A DNA stretch of 54,698 nt from Actinomycetes bacterium (GTDB lineage: Bacteria > Actinomycetota > Actinomycetes > Mycobacteriales > Cryptosporangiaceae). The stretch is taken from positions 1-54,698 of the forward strand of contig JAOPVE010000146.1 of NCBI GenBank assembly GCA_025963185.1, read 5' to 3'. A model generated the notes under the pieces. That model had not been told where the DNA came from. It made no database searches and saw nothing but the letters and a program-made list of their open reading frames with translations. Each line of letters opens with the position of its first letter. Position 1 is the first letter of the stretch. This document shows positions 40,348 to 48,308 of this stretch, piece by piece. The position numbers and the translations under genes are program-made.

Positions 40348-41502
40348 TCAGCGGAGAAGTTGCCTCGCCATCACCACGCGCTGGATCTGGTTGGTGCCTT
40401 CGTAGATCTGGGTGATCTTGGCGTCGCGCATCATGCGCTCGACCGGGAAGTCGCGCGTGTAGCCCGCCCCGCCGAAGAGCTGGACCGCGTCGGTGGTGAC
40501 CTCCATCGCCACGTCCGAGGCGAAGCACTTCGCGGCCGCGGACACGAAAGTCAGCCGCGGATCGCCGCGCTCGGCCTTCGCCGCAGCCGAGTAGATCAGC
40601 TCGCGGGCGGCCTCGATCTTCATCGCCATGTCGGCGAGCATGAACTGGACCCCCTGGAACTCCCCGATGGCCTTGCCGAACTGGCGGCGGTCCTTGACGT
40701 AGGCGATCGAGGCGTCGAGTGCGCCCTGGGCCAGTCCGAGTGCCTGGGCGCCGATGGTGAGGCGGGTGTGGTCGAGGGTCCGCATGGCCGTGGCGAAGCC
40801 GGTGCCGGGTTCTCCGACGATCCGGTCCGCGGGGATCGTGCAGTTGTCGAAGTAGATCTCGCAGGTGGGAGATCCCTTGATGCCGAGCTTGCGTTCCTTG
40901 GGACCCACCGAGAATCCCGGATCGTCCTTCTGCACCACGAAGGCGGAGATGCCCCGGGATCCGGCATCGGGGTCGGTTTTCGCCATGACGGTGTAGTAGC
41001 CGGACTCGCCCGCGTTGGTGATCCAGCTTTTGGCGCCGTTGAGCACCCACTGGTCTCCGTCGAGGACGGCCCGGGTACGCATTCCGGCGGCGTCGGATCC
41101 GGCCTCGCGCTCGGACAGTGCGTAGGAGAACAGCGCCTCACCTCGGGCGACCGGCGGGAGGACGGTCTTCTTCAGCTCCTCGGACGCGGACAGCAGCACC
41201 GGCATCGTGCCGAGCTTGTTCACCGCGGGGATCAGTGAACTCGACCCACAGACCCGGGCCACCTCTTCGATGACGATGACGGTGGCGATGGAGTCCGCGC
41301 CGGGGCCGCCGTACGCCTCCGGGATATGTGTCGCATGGTAACCGGCCGTAACCAGAGCGTTATGAGCCTCGCGCGGGTATCGGGCGTGTTCGTCCACATC
41401 GGCGGCATGCGGGGCGATTTCTTTCTCGGCCAGTTCCCGCACCGCCTGACGGATGTATTCATGCTCTTCTGCCAGGCGATATACATCGAAGGCGGGGTCC
41501 AC
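40348..41502 (-). CDS. fadE25: Acyl-CoA dehydrogenase, FadE25-like
   Basis: The GTG at 41502 follows AAAGGAGTGCCC; 384 residues, the usual length. It oxidises an acyl-CoA at the alpha-beta bond with FAD. Motifs are [59 protein letters not shown], and [20 protein letters not shown] followed by YEGTNQIQR, whose Glu is the catalytic base in this class. By sequence and place (beside purE/purK) it matches mycobacterial fadE25. A perfect TACTGGCCAGTA palindrome lies 36 nt upstream. Confidence 0.94.
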   Translation of the reverse strand: MDPAFDVYRLAEEHEYIRQAVRELAEKEIAPHAADVDEHARYPREAHNALVTAGYHATHIPEAYGGPGADSIATVIVIEEVARVCGSSSLIPAVNKLGTMPVLLSASEELKKTVLPPVARGEALFSYALSEREAGSDAAGMRTRAVLDGDQWVLNGAKSWITNAGESGYYTVMAKTDPDAGSRGISAFVVQKDDPGFSVGPKERKLGIKGSPTCEIYFDNCTIPADRIVGEPGTGFATAMRTLDHTRLTIGAQALGLAQGALDASIAYVKDRRQFGKAIGEFQGVQFMLADMAMKIEAARELIYSAAAKAERGDPRLTFVSAAAKCFASDVAMEVTTDAVQLFGGAGYTRDFPVERMMRDAKITQIYEGTNQIQRVVMARQLLR

Positions 41503-41537
41503 GGGCACTCCTTTGAGCCAGGGTCTGCGTGCAACGA

Positions 41538-41549
41538 TACTGGCCAGTA
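41538..41549. promoter_or_regulatory. Perfect 12-bp palindrome TACTGGCCAGTA
   Basis: It lies 36 nt upstream of the acyl-CoA dehydrogenase start, in the 199-bp divergent gap before the UDP-glucose dehydrogenase gene. TetR- and GntR-family repressors of fatty-acid genes often use TACT...AGTA palindromes. The rest of the gap contains nothing else I recognise. Confidence 0.5.
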
Positions 41550-41701
41550 ACCAGAGCGTGGGGCGACGCCATGGACTCGGGGCACTATCCTCGGGCTCAC
41601 GATCGGCCGGCACTGGCCGCCGCCGAAACACATGCGGCCCCTCCGGCGATGGGAACCTCAACGGCGTCCAGCCCGGACGTGTGCGACCGGAGGATCAGCG
41701 A

Positions 41702-43057
41702 GTGTCCGTGACAACCCCACAGCGTCCGCGCCTCACCATCCTGGGTACCGGGTACCTTGGCGCGACTCACGCGATCTCCATGGCAGAACTCGGCTACGAG
41801 GTCATGGGCTTCGACGTCGACGAGGCCAAGATTGCCAAGCTCGCCGACGGGCAGGTCCCGTTCCACGAGCCAGGCCTCGACGAGATGCTCCGCCGCAACC
41901 TCGCGACGGGCCGTCTCACCTTCAGCACCGACTACGCCGAGGTAGCCGCGTTCGGCGATGTCCACTTCATCTGTGTGGGCACCCCGCAGAAGCAGGGCAG
42001 CCTCGCCGCCGACATGCGCTACGTCGAGTCGGCCGTCCTCGGGCTCGCCCCGCACCTCACGCGGCGCTCCCTCGTGGTGGGCAAATCGACAGTCCCCGTC
42101 GGGACCGCCGAGTGGGTCGAGCAGTTGCTTCAGGATCACGTGGCTCCCGGCATCGAGGTCGAGGTCGCCTGGAACCCCGAGTTCCTGCGCGAGGGCTTCG
42201 CCGTCGAGGACACGCTGCGTCCCGACCGGCTCGTCTTCGGCGTCAAGAGCGACTGGGCCCGCGAGATGCTCGACATCACCTACAAGGGGGTGTTCGAGCT
42301 GGCGTCCTCCGAGGACCGCGAGGTGCCCGTCGTGGTCACCGACTTCGCGACCGCCGAGCTGGTCAAGGTGTCCGCAAACTCCTACCTGGCCACGAAGATC
42401 TCGTTCATCAACGCGATGGCCGAGGTCTGTGACGCGGCGGGCGCCGACGTCACGCAGCTCGCCAGGGCGATCGGCTACGACGTCCGCATCGGCAACAAGT
42501 TCCTCCGGGCCGGCGTCGGCTTCGGCGGCGGCTGCCTGCCCAAGGACATCCGCGCGTTCCAGGCCCGCGCGCAGGAGCTCGGCGTCGGCGACGCCCTGAC
42601 GTTCCTGTCCGAGGTCGACAAGATCAACACCCGCCGCCGCGAGCACGTCCTCGAACTGACCCGCGAATTCGCGGAGGGCCAGCTCGACGGCGCCAAGGTC
42701 ACGGTCCTCGGGGCGACGTTCAAGCCCAACTCCGACGACGTGCGCGACTCGCCGGCCCTCGCCGTGGCCCGCATGCTGCACGACGAGAACGCCGTGGTCA
42801 GCGTCTACGACCCGGAGGGCACCGACAACGCCCGCCGCGAGCTGCCCGACGTGCAGTACGCCGTGTCGATCAGCGACGCGGTCGCCGGTGCGGACGTCGT
42901 TCTGGTGCTCACCGAGTGGGAAGAGTTCCGGCACGCCGATCCGGTGGTGCTCGCGAAGCTCGTCAGCCACGCCAACGTGGTCGACGGGCGGAACTGCCTG
43001 GATGCCGCCCGCTGGCGCGCCGCCGGCTGGAACTACCGCGGCCTCGGCCGTCCGTAA
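41702..43057 (+). CDS. ugd: UDP-glucose 6-dehydrogenase
   Basis: The GTG at 41702 follows GGAGGATCAGCGA; 451 residues. It oxidises UDP-glucose to UDP-glucuronate with two NAD+. The NAD fold is LTILGTGYLGATHAISMAEL; the middle domain has ELVKVSANSYLATKISFINA, and the catalytic Cys is C278 in FGGGCLPKD. The C-terminal domain includes VLGATFKPNSDDVRDSPAL. It is convergent with nothing and ends at a strong terminator hairpin (43069-43100). It supplies glucuronate for envelope or capsular glycans. Confidence 0.95.
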   Translation: MSVTTPQRPRLTILGTGYLGATHAISMAELGYEVMGFDVDEAKIAKLADGQVPFHEPGLDEMLRRNLATGRLTFSTDYAEVAAFGDVHFICVGTPQKQGSLAADMRYVESAVLGLAPHLTRRSLVVGKSTVPVGTAEWVEQLLQDHVAPGIEVEVAWNPEFLREGFAVEDTLRPDRLVFGVKSDWAREMLDITYKGVFELASSEDREVPVVVTDFATAELVKVSANSYLATKISFINAMAEVCDAAGADVTQLARAIGYDVRIGNKFLRAGVGFGGGCLPKDIRAFQARAQELGVGDALTFLSEVDKINTRRREHVLELTREFAEGQLDGAKVTVLGATFKPNSDDVRDSPALAVARMLHDENAVVSVYDPEGTDNARRELPDVQYAVSISDAVAGADVVLVLTEWEEFRHADPVVLAKLVSHANVVDGRNCLDAARWRAAGWNYRGLGRP

Positions 43058-43068
43058 CCTGCTCCACC

Positions 43069-43100
43069 CGAAGGCCCCGCGATCCGTCGCGGGGCCTTCG
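43069..43100 (+). terminator. Intrinsic-type terminator after ugd
   Basis: CGAAGGCCCCGCG and CGCGGGGCCTTCG form perfect 13-bp arms around ATCCGT, starting 12 nt after the stop. A short run CCATTCC follows rather than U residues. Confidence 0.85.
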
Positions 43101-43142
43101 CCATTCCCGCCCTTCCCCCACGCCGCGCGCCGCACCCGGACG

Positions 43143-43194
43143 CGAAGTGCGGTAACTCCGGCCGGTCCTGACCGGCCGGAGTTGCCGCACTTCG
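43143..43194. repeat. 52-bp palindromic element, subfamily A, copy 7
   Basis: The cleanest copy: CGAAGTGCGGTAACTCCGG, core GGCCGGTCCTGACCGGCC, and CCGGAGTTGCCGCACTTCG. The two ends pair almost perfectly over 23 bp. It lies 43 nt beyond the ugd terminator and 67 nt before the CoA-binding gene. Confidence 0.88.
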
Positions 43195-43261
43195 GCAGGG
43201 AGGCGGGGGTGGGTGGGCGGGGTTGCGGGAAGGTGAGGCAGGGGACGAAAGGGGCAGGGAG

Positions 43262-43660
43262 ATGGGGTATCGCGATCCGGAGACCGTCGAGCGGGTGCTG
43301 GCCACGCAGACCTGGGCGGTCGTGGGGCTGACCACGAACCAGCCGCGCGCCGCGTACGGGGTGGCCGCGTTCCTGCAGGCCAACGGCAAAAAGATCGTGC
43401 CGGTGAACCTCGACGGCGCGGACGTCCTCGGCGAGCAGGGCTACCGACGGCTCGCCGACATCCCGTTCGCGGTCGATGTGGTGGATGTCTTCCGGCGATC
43501 CGACCGGGCGGGCGCGCACGTGGACGAGGCGATCGCGATCGGCGCGAAGGCGGTCTGGCTCCAGCTCGGGGTGATCGACGAGGCCGCCGCCGAACGGGCC
43601 GCGCGGGCCGGGCTCGACGTGGTGATGAACGCCTGCCCGAAGATCGAGTGGCGGCACTGA
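43262..43660 (+). CDS. CoA-binding domain protein (YccU-like)
   Basis: The ATG at 43262 follows GGGGCAGGGAG; 132 residues. A Rossmann-like CoA-binding fold is shown by TWAVVGLTTNQPRAAYGVAA, KKIVPVNLDGADVLGEQGYR, and IPFAVDVVDVFRRSDRAGAH. The closing MNACPKIEWRH carries the Cys-Pro-Lys motif typical of this small family. It binds CoA in structural relatives; the role in the cell is unknown. It lies alone after ugd. Confidence 0.9.
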   Translation: MGYRDPETVERVLATQTWAVVGLTTNQPRAAYGVAAFLQANGKKIVPVNLDGADVLGEQGYRRLADIPFAVDVVDVFRRSDRAGAHVDEAIAIGAKAVWLQLGVIDEAAAERAARAGLDVVMNACPKIEWRH

Positions 43661-43693
43661 GACCGCAGGGCTGTGCCGTGACACCCGTCAGCG

Positions 43694-43954
43694 GTGTCCA
43701 GCCGGGTCCGCTGCCCAGCAGACAAGCGTGACCGCGCCGCGGCCCTGCCCGGCACCCCGCCGATATTCGTCCCCGTCGACTTCGGCCGTGACCGGCTGGG
43801 CGAGGCGCTGGCCGGGGCCGGTCACCGCGCCGGCCTGCCCACCACCTGGATCTGGGAGGGCGTCGACACGGCGGGCGCGCTGGCGCTACCGATCCGGCAC
43901 CGCACGTCGCTCGGAAACGGCCGCGTGATGGCCGCCGACCGGACGACAACCTAG
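43694..43954 (+). pseudogene. Relic of a class I SAM-dependent methyltransferase
   Basis: The frame PADKRDRAAALPGTPPIFVP, VDFGRDRLGEALAGAGHRAG and LPTTWIWEGVDTAG matches the middle of actinobacterial leucine-carboxymethyltransferase-like (TIGR00027) proteins. There, VDF..D.LG.RLAAAGHD precedes TVWVWEGV. The remaining RHRTSLGNGRVMAADR resembles the family's C-terminus. The N-terminal SAM-binding part and the segment between WEGV and the tail are missing. At 86 residues versus about 280-300 it is most likely a decayed fragment, running up to the purE stop. Confidence 0.6.
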
Positions 43955-44451
43955 AGTTCGGCGACCTTCGCCTGGAGTGCGGCGTCCTTCTGCTCCACGA
44001 GGTCGCGCAGGCTGGACTGGAACTCCGTCATGCGCTCCAGCAGCACCGGATCGGCCGCGGCGAGGATCCGCACCGCGAGCAGGCCCGCGTTGCGCGCCCC
44101 GCCGATGCTGACGGTCGCGACCGGGACCCCCGCGGGCATCTGCACGATCGAGAGCAGCGAGTCCATGCCGTCCAGGTACTTGAGCGGCACCGGGACGCCG
44201 ATCACCGGGAGCGGGGTGAACGAGGCCACCATCCCGGGCAGGTGCGCGGCCCCGCCGGCCCCGGCGATGATCGCCTTGAGCCCGCGCCCGGCGGCCGAGC
44301 GGCCGTAGTCGAGCATGGCCTCGGGGGTGCGGTGCGCCGAGATGACCCGGACCTCGTGCGGGACCCCGAACTCGCGCAGGGCGTCGGCGGCGGCGGACAT
44401 GACCGGCCAGTCCGAGTCGCTGCCCATGATGATCCCGACCTGCGCGTTCAC
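43951..44451 (-). CDS. purE: N5-carboxyaminoimidazole ribonucleotide mutase
   Basis: PurE converts N5-CAIR from PurK to CAIR in purine synthesis. The GTG at 44451 gives 166 residues: [20 protein letters not shown] with the GSDSD phosphate loop, [20 protein letters not shown] with the SAHRTP catalytic His, and [23 protein letters not shown]-dependent class I PurE is expected because PurK is present. The start codon is inside the right end of the 83-bp repeat that separates it from purK. Confidence 0.96.
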   Translation of the reverse strand: MNAQVGIIMGSDSDWPVMSAAADALREFGVPHEVRVISAHRTPEAMLDYGRSAAGRGLKAIIAGAGGAAHLPGMVASFTPLPVIGVPVPLKYLDGMDSLLSIVQMPAGVPVATVSIGGARNAGLLAVRILAAADPVLLERMTEFQSSLRDLVEQKDAALQAKVAEL

Positions 44452-44530
44452 GCGCGGCCCTCGCTTCGCTCCAGCCGGCCTGACCCGGTCGCACTGTGCC
44501 TATCGGCTCGCTCGCTCCGCTCGCTCACGC
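44448..44530 (-). repeat. 83-bp stop/start-junction repeat, copy II
   Basis: On the minus strand it begins GCGTGA, whose TGA is the purK stop (44525-44527), and ends GCGTGA, whose GTG is the purE start (44451-44449). Internal blocks GAGCGGAGCGAGCGAGC, GACCGGGTCAGGCCGGCT and GAGCGAAGCGAGGGCC match copy I. Seven differences from copy I were counted by hand. Confidence 0.88.
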
Positions 44531-45679
44531 GCTCTCCTCCGCTGGATCCCGGCCGTCGCGCAACCAGGCCGCCGCGCGCACGGCCCTCGCCCGGACCGTC
44601 GCCAGGTCCTCGCCCAGCGCCGTCACGTGCCCGATCTTGCGGCCCGGGCGGACCGCCTTGCCGTACAGGTGCACCTTGACCGCCGGATCCGCGGCGAACA
44701 GGTGGTGCAGTCGCTCGTCGATCCCCGGACCGCCCGTTTCCCCACCCAGGACGTTCGCCATGACGACGACGGGCGCGGCCATCGAGGTGTCGCCGAGTGG
44801 GTAGTCGAGCACGGCCCGCAGGTGCTGCTCGAACTGGGACGTGCGGGAGCCCTCGATGGTCCAGTGGCCGGAGTTGTGGGGGCGCATCGCGAGCTCGTTG
44901 ATGACGAGCCCGTCCGCGGTCTCGAACAGCTCGACGGCGAGCACCCCGACGACGTCGAGCTCGGTCGCGATCCGGATCGCGAGCTGCTGCGCCTCGATCG
45001 CCAGCTCGGCGGGGAGGCCGGGGGCGGGGGCGAGGACTTCCACGCAGATCCCGTCGCGCTGGACGGTCTCGACGATCGGCCACGCGGCGACCTGCCCGTA
45101 CGGCGAGCGGGCCACCACGGCCGCGAGCTCGCGGACTAGCGGGACCTTCTCCTCGGCGATCAGCGCCGTACCCGAGTCGAGCACCTCGGCGGCGTCCTCG
45201 GGCGAGGACACCAGCCACACTCCGCGCCCGTCGTACCCGCCGCGGGTGGCCTTGAGGACCGCCGGGAAGCCGAACTCGGCCAGCTCGGCGGCGGACGACA
45301 CCGGAGCCCAGCGCGGGATCGGCAATCCCAGCTCGCCGAGCCGCTCGCGCATGACTCGCTTGTCCTGGGCGTGTACGAGCGCGTCCGGCCCGGGCAGCAC
45401 CGTGATGCCGTCGGCCACGAGCGCACGCAGGTGCTCGGTGGGGACGTGCTCGTGGTCGAAGGTGACGACCTCGCAACCCTTCGAGAACGTGCGGAGGGCT
45501 GCGAGGTCGGTGTGATGACCGTGGTGCACGTCGGCCGCGACCAGTGCTGCTCCGTCGTCCGGGTCGGCGGCGAGTACGCGCAGCGACTGGCCGAGCGCGA
45601 TGGCAGCCTGGTGGGTCATGCGGGCGAGCTGGCCGGCGCCGACCATGCCCACCACGGGCAGGCCGGTTCGGGGATCCAT
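44525..45679 (-). CDS. purK: N5-carboxyaminoimidazole ribonucleotide synthase
   Basis: PurK, an ATP-grasp enzyme, makes N5-CAIR from AIR, bicarbonate and ATP. The ATG at 45679 gives 384 residues: GLPVVGMVGAGQLARMTHQA, VVTFDHEHVPTEHLRALVAD, and PAVLKATRGGYDGRGVWLVS with the ATP-binding glycines. Later come AVELFETADGLVINELAMRP, HNSGHWTIEGSRTSQFEQHL and the closing YGKAVRPGRKIGHVTALG. The long open frame continuing upstream to 46672 is not PurK. It is followed by purE after the 83-bp repeat. Confidence 0.96.
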   Translation of the reverse strand: MDPRTGLPVVGMVGAGQLARMTHQAAIALGQSLRVLAADPDDGAALVAADVHHGHHTDLAALRTFSKGCEVVTFDHEHVPTEHLRALVADGITVLPGPDALVHAQDKRVMRERLGELGLPIPRWAPVSSAAELAEFGFPAVLKATRGGYDGRGVWLVSSPEDAAEVLDSGTALIAEEKVPLVRELAAVVARSPYGQVAAWPIVETVQRDGICVEVLAPAPGLPAELAIEAQQLAIRIATELDVVGVLAVELFETADGLVINELAMRPHNSGHWTIEGSRTSQFEQHLRAVLDYPLGDTSMAAPVVVMANVLGGETGGPGIDERLHHLFAADPAVKVHLYGKAVRPGRKIGHVTALGEDLATVRARAVRAAAWLRDGRDPAEESA

Positions 45680-45759
45680 GCGACGGAGCGTATCGGCCGG
45701 ACGCTCACTCCGGCCGGCACGGGTCGCGGGATCCAGTGGCCTGGCCAGCGCGCGAGTGG

Positions 45760-46593
45760 TTACGAGGCCAGGTACTCGACCGCGTCGTGGGCGGCGGGGA
45801 GGGTGCCGGGGAGGCCTTCGAGCCAGATCCGGCACCCGGGCAGGCCGTCCGGGGACCGCAGTTCGTGGTTCAGCCGCTCGACCTGCGACTGCAACAGCGG
45901 ACCGCGGGCCAGCAGCCCGATCACCAGGGCGGCCCCGGCCGAGCTCAGGGTCTCGCCGCCGGGGAACACCGAGCGGAGGAGGTCGCCGAGCCGCAGCCGG
46001 AAGACGATCGTGTCCCACCCCGCCGGACCGGCCTCCGCGAGCGCCGCGGACGCGTCCACGACGAGCAGGATGTGGTCCTCGCCGGCGGCGCGCCCGATCC
46101 GGTCGGACTCCCGGTACACCTCGGCCAGGCGGGCGCGCAGGTACGGGGCGGACGTGAGGCCGCTGAGCGGATCCTCGCAGGACGCGATCCGGTTGGCGGT
46201 GGCGACGCAGGCTTCCGCCCAGGCCTCGGAGATCGCGCGGATCATCCCGGGCGGCGGCCCGCCCGCGGGAAGCTGCCGGTAGAGGGCGCCGAGGTCGTCG
46301 AGCGCCTCGCGGAGGCCGACTCCGGCCTCGGCCCTGGCCCGGCCCAGCTTGGCGCAGGCTCCGATGGCGTCCTGGGCGGTGCTGAGCGCGTCCACGAGGC
46401 CGTCGACCTCGGGGACCCACCAGTCCCGGGGCATCCGCCAGGTCGCGGCGGACGCGAGCCGCCACGCCTGGCGCAGCTCGCGGGCCCCCCGTTCGGCGCC
46501 CCGCCGTGGCTCGATGGGCTGCCGCGCGGCCGGCACGACCACCGTCAGCCCCCGCCGGTTTCCCACTGTCGGTTCCCGTCGGTTCCCGTTCAT
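45760..46593 (-). CDS. Degenerate GGDEF-like protein
   Basis: The ATG at 46593 gives 277 residues starting MNGNRREPTVGNRRGLTVVV. A helical middle is followed by CEDPLSGLTSAPYLRARLAE, which mirrors the D.LTGL.NR..L..RL entry of GGDEF domains. HILLVVDASAALAEAGPAGW and FRLRLGDLLRSVFPGGETLS follow in the right order. Where GGDEF should be, the protein reads SSAGAALVIGL, so no cyclase activity is expected. Such proteins could act as signalling or scaffold factors. A 10-bp tandem (TCGGTTCCCG twice) lies in the first codons. Confidence 0.72.
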   Translation of the reverse strand: MNGNRREPTVGNRRGLTVVVPAARQPIEPRRGAERGARELRQAWRLASAATWRMPRDWWVPEVDGLVDALSTAQDAIGACAKLGRARAEAGVGLREALDDLGALYRQLPAGGPPPGMIRAISEAWAEACVATANRIASCEDPLSGLTSAPYLRARLAEVYRESDRIGRAAGEDHILLVVDASAALAEAGPAGWDTIVFRLRLGDLLRSVFPGGETLSSAGAALVIGLLARGPLLQSQVERLNHELRSPDGLPGCRIWLEGLPGTLPAAHDAVEYLAS

Positions 46594-46783
46594 GGCGACC
46601 CCCGTCCACCGTCGGGCCCCGGTGGCCCCGCTCACCCGGTAAGACGGCGGATCCCCGGGCCCATGACGCCACACCAGGACGCCGGATTCACGTTTCGTGT
46701 GTGGCTTGTCACAGACTGTCCATATACGCCGGAATACCAGCCTCGGGCGGTGGGGTGTGGCGGACCCTGCCTATCCTGGCCAA

Positions 46784-47320
46784 GTGAATCTGGTGCGCCC
46801 CCTCCTCGACCGCTGGCACAAGCTGATCCGCGAACTGGCCAAGTTCGGGATCATCGGCATCGTCAACACGATCCTCGACACTGCGGTCTTCAACGCGCTG
46901 TTCTTCATCGGCCCGATCAAGGCGCAGGTGATCTCGACCGTCGTGGCGGCCACCGCGTCGTACTTCATGAACCGGCACTGGACCTTCCGGCACCGCGCCC
47001 GGTCCAGCCTCCGCCGCGAGTACACGCTGTTCTTTCTCTTCAACGGCGTTGGTCTCGGCATCACCGCGGTGATCCTCGGCGCGGCCACCTACGGCCTCGG
47101 CATCGGGCGCGACGAACGGCTGCTGCTCAACGTGGTGCGGATCGTCGGCATCGTCGTCGCCACCGTGTTCCGGTTCTGGGCCTACCGCAAGTGGGTGTTC
47201 CTGCACCCCGAGGACGCGCTGTACGAGCCGGAAGCCGGTGTGCTGCCCGAGGAACCCGAGCATGCCGAGCACCGCATCGAGGCCGATCACGACACCGGGG
47301 AGACCCGGGCGGTCAGCTGA
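46784..47320 (+). CDS. GtrA-family membrane protein
   Basis: The GTG at 46784 gives 178 residues; the frame is open to 46697. Four helices form the GtrA fold, with KFGIIGIVNTILDTAVFNAL, AATASYFMNRHWTFRHRARS and RFWAYRKWVFLHPED, including the conserved N-R-x-W-T/V-F motifs. GtrA proteins help move polyprenyl-linked sugars across the membrane for cell-wall or teichoic glycosylation. The same gene lies beside purE/purK in mycobacteria (Rv3277). Its end overlaps the convergent histidine kinase gene by 8 bp. Confidence 0.92.
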   Translation: MNLVRPLLDRWHKLIRELAKFGIIGIVNTILDTAVFNALFFIGPIKAQVISTVVAATASYFMNRHWTFRHRARSSLRREYTLFFLFNGVGLGITAVILGAATYGLGIGRDERLLLNVVRIVGIVVATVFRFWAYRKWVFLHPEDALYEPEAGVLPEEPEHAEHRIEADHDTGETRAVS

Positions 47321-48305
47321 TCCGCGGCAGGTAGACCGCGAACACCGCGGGGTGGGCGCTGCGCAGTTCCAGGCGCCCGGAGTCCGCCTCGATCAGCGCC
47401 CTGGCGAGCGCCAGTCCGAGGCCGGTACCGTCCGCGCCGGAGACGCCACGATCGAAGACCACAGGCACCAGCGGATCCGGCACGCCGGCGCCCTCGTCCC
47501 GCACCTCCACCACGACGTGCTCACCGTGCGGCCGGGCGCTCACCGACACCGTCCCCGCCCCGTGCTGGAGCGCGTTCTCGACCAGCACGCCGAGCGCCTG
47601 GCCGACGTGTCCGGGGGTCGCGAGCGCCCGCAGTCCCGGGTTCGTCGTCACCGCCATCTCGCGGCCGCCCGCGCGGAACGCGTCCGACCACTCGGTGCGC
47701 AGGGTGTCGAGCTGGTCGGCCACGTCCAGCTCGACCGCGTTGTGGGCGCGCTCGGTGCGGGCCTGGTCGAGTAGTTCGTCGACGATCCGGACCATGCGGT
47801 CGACCTGGTCCAGCGCCGCCTCGGCCTCGGCCTTCACCGCCGGATCGCTCACGGCGGCCACCTCTTCGAGCCGCATCGACAGCGCGGTCAGGCGCGACCG
47901 GAGCTGGTGGGAGACGTCCGCCGCGAGCTGGCGTTCGCGCCGCACCAGCTCCCCGAGCCGCACGGCGGCGCTGTCGAGGGCCTCGGCGAGCCGGTCGCAC
48001 TCCTCGATGCCGTAGCGGCGCCCGGCCGGGCCGAGGTCACCGCCGGCGAGCCGGGAGGCGTCGGCGGCGAGCGAGTCCAGGGGCGCGAGCAGCCGCCGGA
48101 TCAGCGCGGTGACCAGCAGCGCGACCACCACGGCCGTGACGGCGAGCAGCGCGGCGAAGAGCAGGGCCGCCCGGACGCGGCTGGCCGTGTCGTGATGCTC
48201 GTCGGCCACCGCGTAGCGATCCCCGAGAAAGAGCAGCGGCGGACCGACAAGCAGCACCACCACCGCCGCGACGACCAGGCCGGTGACGCCGATGCGCCTG
48301 CGCAC
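47313..48305 (-). CDS. Two-component sensor histidine kinase (HAMP type)
   Basis: The GTG at 48305 gives 330 residues with a short extracytoplasmic loop between two helices (residues about 8-28 and 47-68). A HAMP linker follows (IRRLLAPLDSLAADASRLAG), then the H box RQLAADVSHQLRSRLTALSM with H133. The N box is LGVLVENALQHG and the G boxes are EVRDEGAGVPDPLVPVVFDR and GTGLGLALARALIEA. The short sensor loop leaves the stimulus unknown. It pairs with the OmpR-type regulator whose stop is 3 nt upstream. Confidence 0.95.
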   Translation of the reverse strand: MRRRIGVTGLVVAAVVVLLVGPPLLFLGDRYAVADEHHDTASRVRAALLFAALLAVTAVVVALLVTALIRRLLAPLDSLAADASRLAGGDLGPAGRRYGIEECDRLAEALDSAAVRLGELVRRERQLAADVSHQLRSRLTALSMRLEEVAAVSDPAVKAEAEAALDQVDRMVRIVDELLDQARTERAHNAVELDVADQLDTLRTEWSDAFRAGGREMAVTTNPGLRALATPGHVGQALGVLVENALQHGAGTVSVSARPHGEHVVVEVRDEGAGVPDPLVPVVFDRGVSGADGTGLGLALARALIEADSGRLELRSAHPAVFAVYLPRIS

Positions 48306-48308
48306 GGG

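Noticed and set aside
44448-44530. The 83-bp repeat as a C-terminal extension (SERSER-type tail) of PurK
   Set aside because: The TGA lies within the first GCGTGA, so PurK stops at the very start of the repeat; the remaining open frame is not in phase with a start.
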